From: Muscardinus avellanarius | Taxonomy: Eukaryota; Chordata; Mammalia; Rodentia; Gliridae | Assembly (NCBI GenBank): GCA_963383645.1 | Contig: OY726560.1 | Location: forward strand, 65,465,823-65,529,822 | Length of the DNA: 64,000 nt | Direction of reading: 5' to 3' | Shown: positions 10,613 to 20,130 of the stretch, piece by piece | How positions within the stretch are numbered: the stretch's first letter is position 1 | Layout of the letters: each line of letters starts with the position of its first letter | Notes under the pieces: generated by a model | The model's database searches: none | What the model saw: the letters and a program-made list of their open reading frames with translations, nothing else | Told to the model about the DNA's origin: nothing | Program-made: the position numbers and the translations under genes

Positions 10613-10650
<38 letters not shown>
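10476..10650 (+). repeat. Compound (TA)n/(TG)n microsatellite
   Basis: Alternating purine-pyrimidine runs: TA, then TG with one TC interruption, TA, TG, TA, a 20-bp break near 10597-10617, then a pure TA run to 10650. Such tracts can extrude cruciforms (TA) or adopt Z-DNA (TG). Long open frames across it are low-complexity artefacts. Confidence 0.97.
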
Positions 10651-10652
<2 letters not shown>

Positions 10653-12984
10653 TTTTTCAGAGCACATTTGCAGTTGAAGAAAACTACTCATAACAAATGA
10701 GGTTAGGGAAGCAAGTAGAAAATGGAAGTGTGGACAGACACTTCACAACCACCCTGGCATTGTGGGCCATAATGAGTGTACACACACTTGACGACACACC
10801 TGACCCACTGCTCCAAACACAGACACATGTTTACCAAGGGATGTGTACAGCCTTATTGCAATCAGCACTATTCAATATCTAGTAAAGAAGAGAATATTCT
10901 ACAGAACTCTATTTGCATGAAACAAAAAACAAAATACAAGCAGAAGGTGTTTATGGTTTTAGAATTTAAGGCAGTAATTACTCTTAATGGGAAGGAATGG
11001 TTTTGAGAAGCAGAGGACAACAGAGGCTTCTGGGACAATGCTCTGGTGATGACTTAATTCCTGATATGAGTGATGGCTACATGATTGTATTCAGTTTGTG
11101 GGGGAAAAATGTAAAATTCTACACTCACAGGAGCATACTATTCATAGGTATAATATGTTTCACTAAAAAGTTTACTTAAATTATAATATGTATGTCCATC
11201 TACCGATCTATCAATTATTATTTTTTATTTTTCAAAGCTTTATGAGAACAATAAAATTAAGACATTATTTTCTTACACGACTTTTCTAATCTGTAAATTT
11301 TCCATGTAGCCAAATAAACAAGTGTATTATTTTAATTTTTGTAGTAACTAAATGTATTTATTACAAACTTATTCACAGTTAGAAATTTCCTTTCGGGAGG
11401 AAGACAGGAAGGGAAACATACACTTTATTTTTTCTAAAATGAAGAAGCCAATTTTTCTCTGTTATAGTTTAGAATCCACGACTTTTTAAACTTGGCAAAG
11501 AAATAGTCCAAGAGGAATTTACTGGGACAACCTAAGTAAGTGATGATGGAGCTGGAGTGAATGTTTGGACTTCACGTGCTATATATAACCATAACCAATG
11601 TGTTTAAACCCACTCCAGTAGCACCGAGAGACACCTGTGATGTGCGTCCCTTTGGATGAAAGTTGTGGCCAACTTGTTTACTTGACTGAATTTCCTGACC
11701 TTTATTTTAACAAGAGCCTTGAAGGGAGAAAAAACATTCTTTGCAAAAACATTTTATCTGGAATCCTGGAGGCAATTCTAAAGGACGCTTCAGCTATTTC
11801 AGGACACCGCTGCTAGCACTTAGCACTAAAACTTAGCATGAAAAATCCCTTCCCCGAAAGTCTATGAACAAACCCTGATAGATTAGCCTATCACAAATAG
11901 AGTCTTTTGTTACAAAAGAGATCTCTTTGGTTTAAGAAGCAATTCAGAATAGAAAGACTTCCTTTTTTTGACTCATTACTTTCTGTTTTGAGACCATGTT
12001 GAGAGCCTGCATAGACCTCCAAAAATAATAGCCACCTACCATTAGCCATGAAACTGAAAAGCACAGCCATGCTACAGTCCCATTCTGGGAATTATGCCAG
12101 CTAAAATCGGTGTCTTCTGAAGCTGTCACTCTAATGGCCGGCCTCTTAGGCTTTGATGTCAGGGTATGTCTGATCTGGGATTCTTCTTCCCTGGGTGATA
12201 AAGAATAGTTCAGTACTCTATCTCAGGCTGCCCTAGGTAAAAAGGATCCCAGAAAGTACATCACTCCCTGATACCTTACCTCTCATCTTATATTAAAAGT
12301 TGAAGTTTTAAATCCAACATATGAATGATGTATTCTCATTTAACTGGCATCAATGCTTTAGAATCGTTTTCTGATCCACTACTGTGCTCTTTGCCACAGC
12401 ACTTATCTTTAGAATCCTAGGAAGTATTCGAGAGATACGCTCAATCACTTTCTAGGTTACTTTTAATGATGTGGGCATATTTCTAGCACAATATCAAATT
12501 TGATTGCTTTTCCTTTCTGTAGCCCATCTCTAGCCAATTTCCCAGTAGATGGAGGTATTTAAATAGGCTTGATGAATAAATAAATGAATAACGTGAGATC
12601 CTAATCAGCAAAGAAGAATAGGAAACCCTCTATAGAAATGTAAACTGATGAAACTGAACAGTGTGGATTTGGAAGGATAAACTCATTTCTTAGGAGGGAG
12701 TTACTTCAGGACATCACCTGGGCTGTGTGAAGCCGGGGGGTTAAGGGAGAGCACAGATTTCCCAACAGCAATCACCTGTGGAGAGGTCCCAAGGCATCCA
12801 GATCCAACCACGCTGAGCATCCTGGGGACAAGCCAATGCCAGGTTTTAAGGCTTCAAAAACTCCTCTGTGGGGACAGCTGGACCAGCCACACTGGCCACA
12901 GAGCCCTCCTCCTGGCTTCATTCAATACTGCCATGCTTGTGGCTTTGGGCAAGTCTTCATTCACTCATTCTTAATTTAAAAAAA
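10651..12984. other. No recognised feature
   Basis: About 2.3 kb of AT-rich, apparently unique DNA. I see no splice-framed exon, no repeat I can name and no RNA gene. A modest GC-richer patch at about 12,700-12,930 holds only short frames. Confidence 0.5.
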
Positions 12985-13060
12985 ATTTTACTAAATGTCT
13001 ACTATGTGCCAGGCACCAAATTTGTTATGTAAATTCTTTAATGTGTTCATTTATTTCTAT
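12985..13060 (+). repeat. MIR/MIR3-like 3' fragment
   Basis: The line 'tactatgtgccaggcacc' followed by 'ttctttaatgtgttcattt' is characteristic of ancient mammalian MIR-group repeats. It is a short fragment only. Confidence 0.6.
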
Positions 13061-13194
13061 AAAATAATGATTAAAATAGCTATCAGGCAAAGTAATTGTA
13101 ATGTTAGAGAGATACAGTATATAAATCCCCTAATATTTTTATCTCATGTACAATAGTTCAAAAATAAAAAGCTACTCATATTAAATATAATGAA

Positions 13195-13337
13195 ATGAGC
13201 CAGGCTTGGTGGCACATGGTCATAATCCCAGCATTTGGGAGGCGGAGACCAGAGGATCAAGGTTCATGGACAGCTTCAACTAGTTAGCAAGGCCCTTTGC
13301 AACTCAGTGAGACCCTGTTTCAAAAATAAAATGACTG
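13195..13337 (+). mobile_element. B1 half of SINE, 3' end cut by composite element
   Basis: It runs from 'gagccaggcttggtggcac' to 'gagaccctgtttcaaaaat'. The ID half is missing; the sequence passes into the target duplication of the composite element and, beyond that element, into an L1 fragment. The L1 therefore probably inserted into this SINE's linker before the composite element arrived. Confidence 0.85.
13322..13337 (+). repeat. Left target-site duplication of composite element 1
   Basis: The 16 bases 'aaaaataaaatgactg' are repeated exactly at 15963-15978. The A-rich start fits an L1-endonuclease cut. Confidence 0.95.
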
Positions 13338-13705
13338 GAGGAAGGACCCCGGGCCCCCGACCATGGGCGGGTGGTCAGGCACCGGAGGGGCGCCCCTAGG
13401 CGACCCCCCTCTCCACCCAGAAGGACCCTGGGACCCCCCCCCGACCCTGGGCGGGTGGGCAGGCGCTGGCGGGGCGCCCCTAGGCGACCCCCCTCTCCAC
13501 CCGGAAGGACCCTGTGGTTCGGGACCTCTGGGCCCCTGACCCTGGGCAGGTGGGCAGGCGCTGGCGGGGCGCTCCTAGGCGACCCCCCTCTCCACCCGGA
13601 AGGACCCCATGGTTCGGGACCCCTGTGCCCCCGACCCTGGGCAGGTGGGCAGGTGCTGGCGGGGCGCTCCTAGGAGACCCCCGTCTCCACCCGGAAGGAC
13701 CCTGT
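13338..13705 (+). repeat. 5' GC-rich tandem units of composite element 1
   Basis: Units begin with 'ggaaggaccc'-like motifs at 13340, 13419, 13503, 13598 and 13693, giving periods of 79, 84, 95 and 95 bp. Each unit holds 'gggcgggtgggcaggcgc'-type and 'cgacccccctctccaccc' blocks. The two longer units add a 'ggttcgggacc' insert. Their position at the 5' end and their GC boxes suggest a promoter role like the mouse L1 monomers; this is inference. Confidence 0.9.
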
Positions 13706-14285
13706 AAAAAAGGAAAAGAAAAAGAAAAAAGGAAAATATTGGAGAGGGGTCAAGGAGGTGGCGGATGCCAGGATACTGGAGATGCAGACAAAACTTATCC
13801 AAATGAACTGGAATTATTGGAAAAATTCCCCTCTGAGGAGAACTGCTTCTTCTCTACATTGTTAAGAATCTTGGACATCACCTGTAAGGAGAGAGACTTT
13901 AGCGGAGACCAAGGAGAAAGGCGGTGCTGAAAGCGGTCTCCACGTTGGCGGTGGAGAATTGTATTCAGGAGAAGCAGAAATTGGAGCCTACCAACCTTAT
14001 TTATTTATTTTCTTTTTTTTGGAGAAATTACACCAAAGGGTGAATGCTACCGTCTCGCATACTTAGGAAGATTGGACAACATTCAGAGTGAAAAGAGAGC
14101 TTGGGAAAGATTTGAAATGGTGGAGGCAGTGGCAATGACAGTGGCCAGTACTCAGGGGAGGCAGAGATCTGATATATTACACCTGGAACTTTTAAAGTAA
14201 TGACCCCAGAGGCAGAATGCTACCACCACCACGCACCCTCGAGAATGTGGGACAAATAGTTGGGCGAAGAGGGTGCTCGGATTAG
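13706..14285 (+). other. Unique middle module of composite element 1
   Basis: It starts with an A/G-rich run ('aaaaaaggaaaagaaaaag') and continues through moderately GC DNA without an intact long frame. About 14,020-14,150 aligns, with many differences, to about 18,535-18,680 of the second element (for example 'ggacaacattcagagtg' against 'tgacaacatgctaagtg'), so it is a true part of the family. Its origin is unknown to me. Confidence 0.7.
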
Positions 14286-15545
14286 AGCCTGCCAAGAGGT
14301 AAGGCCGGTGACGAACACAGCAAAGCTGGGATCGGAGCCTGCCGTGAGGCAAGGCCGGTGCTGCGGCCTCCGAGGCTGGGATTGGAGCCTGCTGAGGTGT
14401 TAGGCCAGTGCCGGTGCCAATGGCCGGCATCGGAGCCTTCCGTGAGGCAAGGTCGTTATTGAGGCCTCCGAGGCCAGGATCAGAGCATGCCGAGGGGTTA
14501 GGCTGGTGCTGGGGCCAGCGAGGCCAGAATCGAAGCCTGCTGTGAGGCATGGCCGGTGCTGGAGCCTCCGAGGCCGGGATCAGAGCCTGCCGAGGGGTTA
14601 GGCCGGTGCCGGGGCCAGTGAGGCCGGGATTGGAGCCTGCCATGAGGCAAGGCCGGTGCTGGGGCCTCCGAGGCCGGGATCGGAGCCTGCCGAGGGTTTA
14701 GGCCGGTGCTGGGGCCAGCGAGGCCAGGATCGGAGCCTGCCGTGAGTCAAGGCCGGTACTGGGGCCTCCGAGGCCGGTATTGGAGCCTGCCGAGGGGTTA
14801 GGCCGGTGCCAGGGCCAATGAAGCCGGGATTGGAGCCTGCTGTGAGGCAAGGCCGGTGCTGGGGCCTCCGAGGCCAGGATCAGAGTCTTCCATGAGGCAA
14901 GGCCATTATTGAGGCCTCCGAGGCTGGGATCGGAGCCTGCCGAGGGGTTAGGCTGGTTACTGGGGCCAGCGAGGCCAGGATCGGAGCCTGCTGCGAGGCA
15001 AGGCCGGTGCTGGGGCCTCCGAGGCCGGAATCGGAGCCTGCTGAGGGCTTAGGCTGGTGCCGGGGCCAACGAGGCCGGGATCGGAGCCTGCCGAGAGGTC
15101 AGGCCGGTGCTGGGGCCAGTGTGGCCGGGATCGGAGCCTGCCGTGAGGCAAGGCCGGTGCTGGGGCCAGCGTGGCCGGGATCGGAGCCTGCCATGAGGAA
15201 GGCCGATGCTGGGGCCTCCGAGGCCGGAATCAGAGCCTGCTGAGGGGTTAGGCCGGTGCCGGGGCCACTAGCCAGCATCGGAGCCTTCCGTGAGGCAAGG
15301 CCGTTACTGAGGCCTCCGAAGCCTGGATTGGAGCCTGCCAAGGGGTTAGGCCGATGCCGGGGCCATCGGCTAACATCGGAGCCTCCCATGAGGCAAGGCC
15401 ATTGCTGGGGCCTCCGAGGCCGGGATCGGAGCCATCTGAGGGGTTAGGCCAGTGTCAGGGCCAGCGAGGCCAGAACCGGGGCCTCCCATGAGGCAAGGCT
15501 GCTGCTTGAGCCAGCGAGGTCTGATCAGTCCACCGGGTAGCCAGG
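14286..15545 (+). repeat. VNTR of about 50-bp units, composite element 1
   Basis: Two alternating 50-bp subunits: one with 'ggtgctggggcctccgagg' and ending 'cctgccgaggggtta', the other with 'ggggccagcgaggcc' and ending 'cctgccgtgaggcaa'. Together they form a roughly 100-bp higher-order unit repeated about twelve times, with some local departures from strict alternation. The 50-bp period is not a multiple of three, so the long proline/alanine-rich frames on both strands drift through all phases and are not genes. CpG density is high. Confidence 0.93.
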
Positions 15546-15962
15546 CCATAACTGGGGCCGTCAAGAATGGGATCGGTATTTTCAATGCGGCATGCACAGA
15601 GAAATATTGCAGAAAATTAAAACCAGATGCTTCCCCTAATCAGCAATAACTAGGAGGAAAGGGGCAATAGGAAGTGGTCGAGCTATAGAAAGGGCCCTAT
15701 AGTGAATCAATTAAGGTGACCAATCAGAGGGTATGGAATAGGGGAGGATGGAGCCTCTTTAAAAAGCAGGAGGTACATAAACATATGTATCAAAGTTAGT
15801 CACCAAACAAGCATGGGATCGAGGGAGGGGGAGGGAATGGGATGGGGACTGGATGAGGGCTAATTGGATGATGTGTGCTTGTATATCCTCTCAAGTCTTA
15901 TATTCCAATGTGATGTATGATTATAATGCACCAATAAAAATAAATTTAAAAAAATAAAAATA
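15546..15962 (+). other. 3' module and A-rich tail of composite element 1
   Basis: It holds 'gaccaatcagagg' (CCAAT context), 'cctctttaaaaagc' (TATA-like), a G-rich stretch 'ggagggggagggaatggg', and an end 'ataatgcaccaataaaaa' with AATAAA at 15933. The box order would suit an LTR (U3 boxes, R, polyA), but the G-rich tract and terminal bases equally resemble an L1 3' UTR such as the one ending near 1591. The same module ends copy 2, and a piece of it stands alone at 46205-46425. Confidence 0.85.
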
Positions 15963-15978
15963 AAAAATAAAATGACTG
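15963..15978 (+). repeat. Right target-site duplication of composite element 1
   Basis: Exact copy of 13322-13337. Confidence 0.95.
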
Positions 15979-16235
15979 TAGCTCCTCCATTAATCAACCC
16001 CTGCCTTCTTCCTCTCCTACTTTTCCATTCTAGCTTTGCTTGTTTGGGCATATTAAAGCAAAACTACATTCAAATATGTGTAAAAGTATGAACGTAGCAT
16101 GGTTAACATGGACACACGTTGTTGGGAGAGAGAGAAGAGGAAGGTGGGGACAGGGCACCAAGCACAGTCTGAATATATGCCATTTTCAATAAGATCCACA
16201 TAAAAAATAAATTTAAAAATAGAAAAAATATTTTA
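15975..16235 (+). mobile_element. 5'-inverted L1 3' end
   Basis: About 15975-16055 is the L1 3' region in minus orientation ('gtagctcctccattaatc' to 'tccattctagctttgc', the complement of the segment near 9650-9705). From about 16058 the same L1 continues in plus orientation ('catggttaacatggacac', the purine tract, 'gccattttcaataagatcc') to an A-rich tail. The junction lies at the shared 'ctaca', a short-overlap twin-priming product. Confidence 0.88.
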
Positions 16236-16257
16236 CCTTTAAAAAAAATAAAAAGAC

Positions 16258-16500
16258 TAATGCTGGGCGTGGTGGAGCAAGTTTGTAATCCCAGCATTTG
16301 GGAGGCAGAGACTAAAGAATCGCGGTTTGTAGACAGCCTCAGCTACTTAGTGGTGCCCTTTGCAACTCAGTGGAACCCTGTTTCAAAAGTAAAAAAGACT
16401 AAAAATTAGGGCTTGGGGTGTAGCTCAGAGGTAGAATATCCCTAGGTTCCATCCTCAGTGCTACAAAAATAAATAAATTAATTAATTAATTTAATTAAAT
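16258..16500 (+). mobile_element. B1-dID SINE
   Basis: It runs from 'taatgctgggcgtggtgg' through 'ggaaccctgtttcaaaag' to the ID half 'gggcttggggtgtagctc' and a tail of AATA/AATT repeats. It follows the A-rich tail of the L1 directly. Confidence 0.9.
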
Positions 16501-18224
16501 GCAACTTAATACTAGTCAAAAAACATAATTTGGGAGACATTAAGGTAGTTAAAAGTAAAATACTAGTAGTCTATAGGACTTTTCCTATAGAAAGCTGATA
16601 TTTTGGTATTTAAACCAATATGGTGAAAGGCAAAATTATGCATTTTCAAATTATAAAACTCTAGTAATGATTATATTATAGTGATTTGTTGAATGGATAG
16701 TGGTTAAATGTTGAGTTCCTTTTCCAAGGACTACCACTGTTCCTCAGGCTAAGTAAATCTCTTTTTATATAAGCACTTTAATGGCTACATAATCAGCAGT
16801 GTTTTCCCAAAGTATGTGACAATTCATGTGTATGAAGACTTAATACTAGGCTCTTTTGACCCAAACTGAGGTTTCATCACTGAAGCTTAAGACATTATCT
16901 TCTCTTATGGAGCACATACTTCAATATAGAGTGAACTGATGTGTTTATCCCTTGATATCAGTAAATTTGAAAGACCTTTTCCTAAGCAAAGTTTGAGAGG
17001 GATGGAGTAGAGTGCCTTTCTAGAGGCAAATGGTTTTTATGTATTGGAACTCATAGAGTTATGTATTGGAACTCATACCGCATGGTTGATGGATCTAGGG
17101 GAAATGGTGCTGAAAGGGGAGGCTAACTCCACCGGAGTCACAGTGCCCATATATGAATGTTTTAAAATTTCTAGCCTTCAAATAAATCACAATCAAATTG
17201 TTCATCACAATTCATTAAATCATTCTGCCCAAAGTGGTTCTGTGACATTGATCCAGGCACGGAAGCTCTCTGGACTTTAATCTCTTTACCTACAAAATGA
17301 GAATTGTATCATCCTATGAAAATCTATGATTCACTGGTTAATAGCTTGTGTTAGTGGCTGTCAAACTTTTCATGTGTGAGGATGATTTCCATGCACACGT
17401 TTTTAGGTCACTTGCAGTAACTCCGCCTGCCATTGCCAGTGCCCCACCGCTATTTCATGAACCTCACTACTCAGTTACTCCAGATGACTTTCAATGGCCA
17501 GGGTCAGCCTTTCTGTGCTGGAAGACTCTTGCCAGAACCATGGAATTACAAGTGCTAGGGAATTAACACTCTTTGAGAGCAGCCTTCAACTGAGAATGAC
17601 AGGAGCTAGTGCATACACATGCGCACTTACTTTCCTCGTCAAAGGAGCTATTCCAAGACATATGCACCAGTTCTCAGTGTTTTCCCATGAAATTAAGCTC
17701 CATTTCTTTACAGTGGTAGCTACCTTAATAATTTACCATTTTTTTCTGCATCCATTCCTTGTACTAGTACTCCCTAGAGTCTAATAAATACCTCCAAATC
17801 AAAGAAATCTAATTCTTCAGAATTGTCTCACAATACAAACATTCATTTTCTATTAAGACTTGAATTAACTAAGATTTAAGAAACACTGCATGCTGATAAT
17901 GTATTGCCTATCTCTATGCCCAGAAATAAAGGGCATATGACTTTAAAGGCAAAACCAAATCAAAACAGATAGCTAAATACTACCTCCTCAAAATGAACCA
18001 TCTGCCCCTAGGAGATTTCCCCTATAAGGAGAAATTCAGAGATAGAAAGTTATGTGCTCTCACATTTTTCTATTAAAACTTTTTATTACCCAAATTCCCC
18101 TATTAAATGTTTTTATAATCATAATATTTGATATCCTAAAACAATTTAATACTTGCATAATCACATCAACAACCCAATTTCTATATTACTATGTGTTTCG
18201 TAGATTCAATACATGACAACATAG
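16501..18224. other. No recognised feature; short tandem duplication
   Basis: Mostly unique AT-rich DNA. A 19-bp direct repeat 'ttatgtattggaactcata' occurs at 17037-17055 and 17059-17077 (22-bp period). About 17,238-17,335 faintly recalls a MIR 3' part. No exon candidates. Confidence 0.5.
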
Positions 18225-18225
18225 A

Positions 18226-18438
18226 CTCTTCTTTTTAATGTTACTGGGGATTGAACCCAGGGACATTCTACCTTCGAGCTACATCCCCAGCCCCAATTTT
18301 TATTCTTTATTTTGAAACAGGGTCTCACTAAGTTGCAGAAAGCTTCACTAAGTAGTTGAGGCTGGACACAAACCCAGATTTTCCTGTCTCAGCCTCCCAA
18401 GTACTAGAATTACAAGTATGCGCCACCACACCAGACCA
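18226..18438 (-). mobile_element. B1-dID SINE
   Basis: On the plus strand: 'actggggattgaacccag', 'gagctacatccccagcc', 'ttgaaacagggtctcac' and 'cgccaccacaccagacc'. Full length, moderately diverged. Confidence 0.9.
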
Positions 18439-18496
18439 TGTGATTATAAAATTATTCTTTACAAAGATAGCATTAATATGCCAATATGGATTTGTT

Positions 18497-18511
18497 AAAT
18501 AGAATAACTAT
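18497..18511 (+). repeat. Left target-site duplication of composite element 2
   Basis: The 15 bases 'aaatagaataactat' recur exactly at 19795-19809. Confidence 0.93.
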
Positions 18512-18883
18512 CCAATCCACCTTGAACTTTTGAGGAAATCTACCCAAAAGTAGACTGCTCCTGCCACACATGCTCGGGAATTCTTGACAACATGCTAAGT
18601 GGTAAAAGGGTTTGGGGAGTATCAGAGGTAGCTCTGCATAGCCGGGATGGGCCACCACACTGTGTATTCTGGGAGATATCAGCCCTCATGGCCACCACGT
18701 TCCTCTGCGCGAGCTGGAGGCTAGGGTGCACTTGGAGCAGAGAGCCTGCTCTCTGAAGTAAAGCTGTAGACCTCTGTCTTTGGAGGGAAGATAAAATTAA
18801 TTGCCACTAGTTATTTGGGGGGGGGTCCCAGCTTTTGCAAAAGACATGTACTGCTTTCTTATATTAAAAAAAAAAAATGGAAG

Positions 18884-19078
18884 AATGCCGGTCGTGATGT
18901 CGCACGCTTGTAATCCCCGCACTTGGGAGGCGGAGACAGGAGGATCGTGCAGTTTTGAAGCCAGCCTCGCTGGCTTAACAGACCCTGTTTCCAAATAAAA
19001 ATATATTAAAAAAAAATAGGTCTCCGGGAGTGTAGCCCGGAGGTAGAAGGGGTTCCAAGAACCCCAGTACCACCAAAA
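18884..19078 (+). mobile_element. Young B1-dID SINE nested in composite element 2
   Basis: It belongs to the GC-rich subfamily: 'taatccccgcacttggg', 'cctcgctggcttaacag', 'gtagcccggaggtagaag' and 'gttccaagaaccccagtac'. A-rich 'ggaagaa' sequences lie at both edges and are probably its target duplication. Confidence 0.9.
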
Positions 19079-19149
19079 AAAAAAGGAAGAAAAAAGGGAA
19101 CATTTATAGACAACATGCTCACAGTGACAGAGATCAGAGCCCGATGCAC

Positions 19150-19415
19150 AGCAAGGCCGGTATCGGGACCTCTCAGGACAGGATAGGAGCAAGGCTGGTA
19201 CCGGGGCCTCTGAGGCCAGGATAGGAGCCTGCCGAGGGGTGAGGCCGGTGCTGGGGCCTCCAAGGCCGGGATGGGCGCCTGCCTTGTAGTGAAGCCATTG
19301 CTGGAGCCAGCAAGGTGGGGATAAGAGCCTGCCATAAGGTAAGGCTGGTGCTGGAGCCAGCTAGGCTGGAATTAGAGTCTGCCGGGTGGCCAGGCCGGTG
19401 CCGGGGCCTTCAAGA
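19150..19415 (+). repeat. Short VNTR of composite element 2
   Basis: Five to six units of about 50 bp like those at 14286-15545, for example 'gtgctggggcctccaagg' and 'gcctgccgaggggtga'. CpG sites are partly decayed. Confidence 0.9.
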
Positions 19416-19794
19416 GAGGGATCAGAACATTCAATGCAGCATACACAGAGAAATATCACAGAAAATAAAAAATCAGATGCATTCCCTAATATGCAAAAAC
19501 TAAGAAGAAATGGGTAATAGGAGGAAATCTAGTTGAAGAAAGGGCCCTATGGAGGAGCAATTAAGGTGACCAATCAGAGGGGATGGGAGGGGGGAAGATG
19601 GAATCTCTTTAAAACACATGATGTACTTAAACAAATATATCAAAGTTAATCACTAAATCAAGAATGGAATCGAGGGAGGGGGAAGGAATGGGATGGGGAT
19701 TGGAGGCTTGTATATACTCACAAGTCTTGTATTCCATTGAGATGTTTGACTACAATGCACCAATAAAAATATATTAAATAATAAAAAATTTAAA

Positions 19795-19809
19795 AAATAG
19801 AATAACTAT
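19795..19809 (+). repeat. Right target-site duplication of composite element 2
   Basis: Exact copy of 18497-18511. Confidence 0.93.
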
Positions 19810-19913
19810 ATTTAAATTGTAGAATAGTTTATACATTCATAGAACAAAATATAAATATTAGTGAGGACCCTGAAATTAACTATCAACTGTTTCTCCCTTA
19901 AAAACATGGCTTT

Positions 19914-20130
19914 CAAGCTAGGCATAGTGGCACACACTTGTAATCCTACAAGGTTTACAACAGGAGACTGAGACAGAAGGATTGCAGGTTCAAGAACAGC
20001 CTCAGCTAGTTATCCCCTCTGCATTGTAGTGAGACCCTGTTTCAAAATAAAGAATAAAAAAATAGGGCTGGAGGTATAACTCAGAGACAGAATGCCCTGG
20101 GTTCAATCCCTAGTACCACAAAGAAAAAAC
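19914..20130 (+). mobile_element. B1-dID SINE with small insert
   Basis: The head 'aagctaggcatagtggcac' is followed after 'taatcc' by an extra block ('tacaaggtttacaacag') before 'gagactgagacag'. The ID half is 'gctggaggtataactcaga' to 'ccctagtaccaca'. Confidence 0.88.

Larger units (their letters stand above)
13338..15962 (+). mobile_element. Composite VNTR retrotransposon, copy 1 (SVA-like layout)
   Basis: A 2.6-kb non-coding element in four modules. (1) 13338-13705: four-plus GC-rich tandem units. (2) 13706-14285: a unique middle with an A-rich start. (3) 14286-15545: a VNTR of about two dozen units of about 50 bp. (4) 15546-15962: an AT-richer 3' module with CCAAT (15720), a TTTAAAA box (about 15758), a purine-rich G tract and AATAAA (15933), then an A-rich tail. 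Perfect 16-bp duplications flank it, so it entered as one RNA copied by L1 enzymes. The order resembles hominoid SVA, but no module is SVA sequence; I know of no named rodent family of this kind. It carries no plausible protein and must be non-autonomous. A segmental chance assembly is ruled out by the flanking duplication and by a second copy at 18512-19794. Confidence 0.9.
18512..19794 (+). mobile_element. Composite VNTR retrotransposon, copy 2 (5' truncated)
   Basis: This element lacks the GC-rich 5' units. It starts in the middle module (18512-18850), is interrupted by a young SINE (18884-19078), then has a short VNTR (about 19150-19415, five to six units) and the 3' module (19416-19794) with CCAAT at 19570, TTTAAAA at 19608 and AATAAA at 19762. 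Its middle module is much diverged from copy 1 but aligns in order; its 3' module is close. The perfect 15-bp duplication marks a separate insertion event. The nested SINE shows that this copy predates that SINE's burst. Confidence 0.88.

Noticed and set aside
10372..10677. 101-codon frame rich in isoleucine, tyrosine, cysteine and valine
   Set aside because: It is the translation of a TA/TG microsatellite.
13371..13930. Open frames of 100 and 138 codons across the GC-rich 5' units of the composite element
   Set aside because: Repetitive arginine/proline-rich translation in two overlapping frames is a composition effect. The part beyond the repeats matches nothing I know and is not kept in copy 2.
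14152..15597. Several proline/alanine-rich open frames on both strands of the VNTR (up to 163 codons)
   Set aside because: They follow from GC-rich 50-bp units with few stops. The period is not a multiple of three, frames exist on both strands, and no start context or family match is seen.
13338..15962. Idea that the GC-rich block is a host-gene CpG island
   Set aside because: The exact target duplication, A-rich tail and a second copy elsewhere show a mobile element instead.
13338..15962. Idea that the composite element is an actual SVA
   Set aside because: It lacks the CCCTCT hexamer, the Alu-like part and SINE-R; only the layout is similar.
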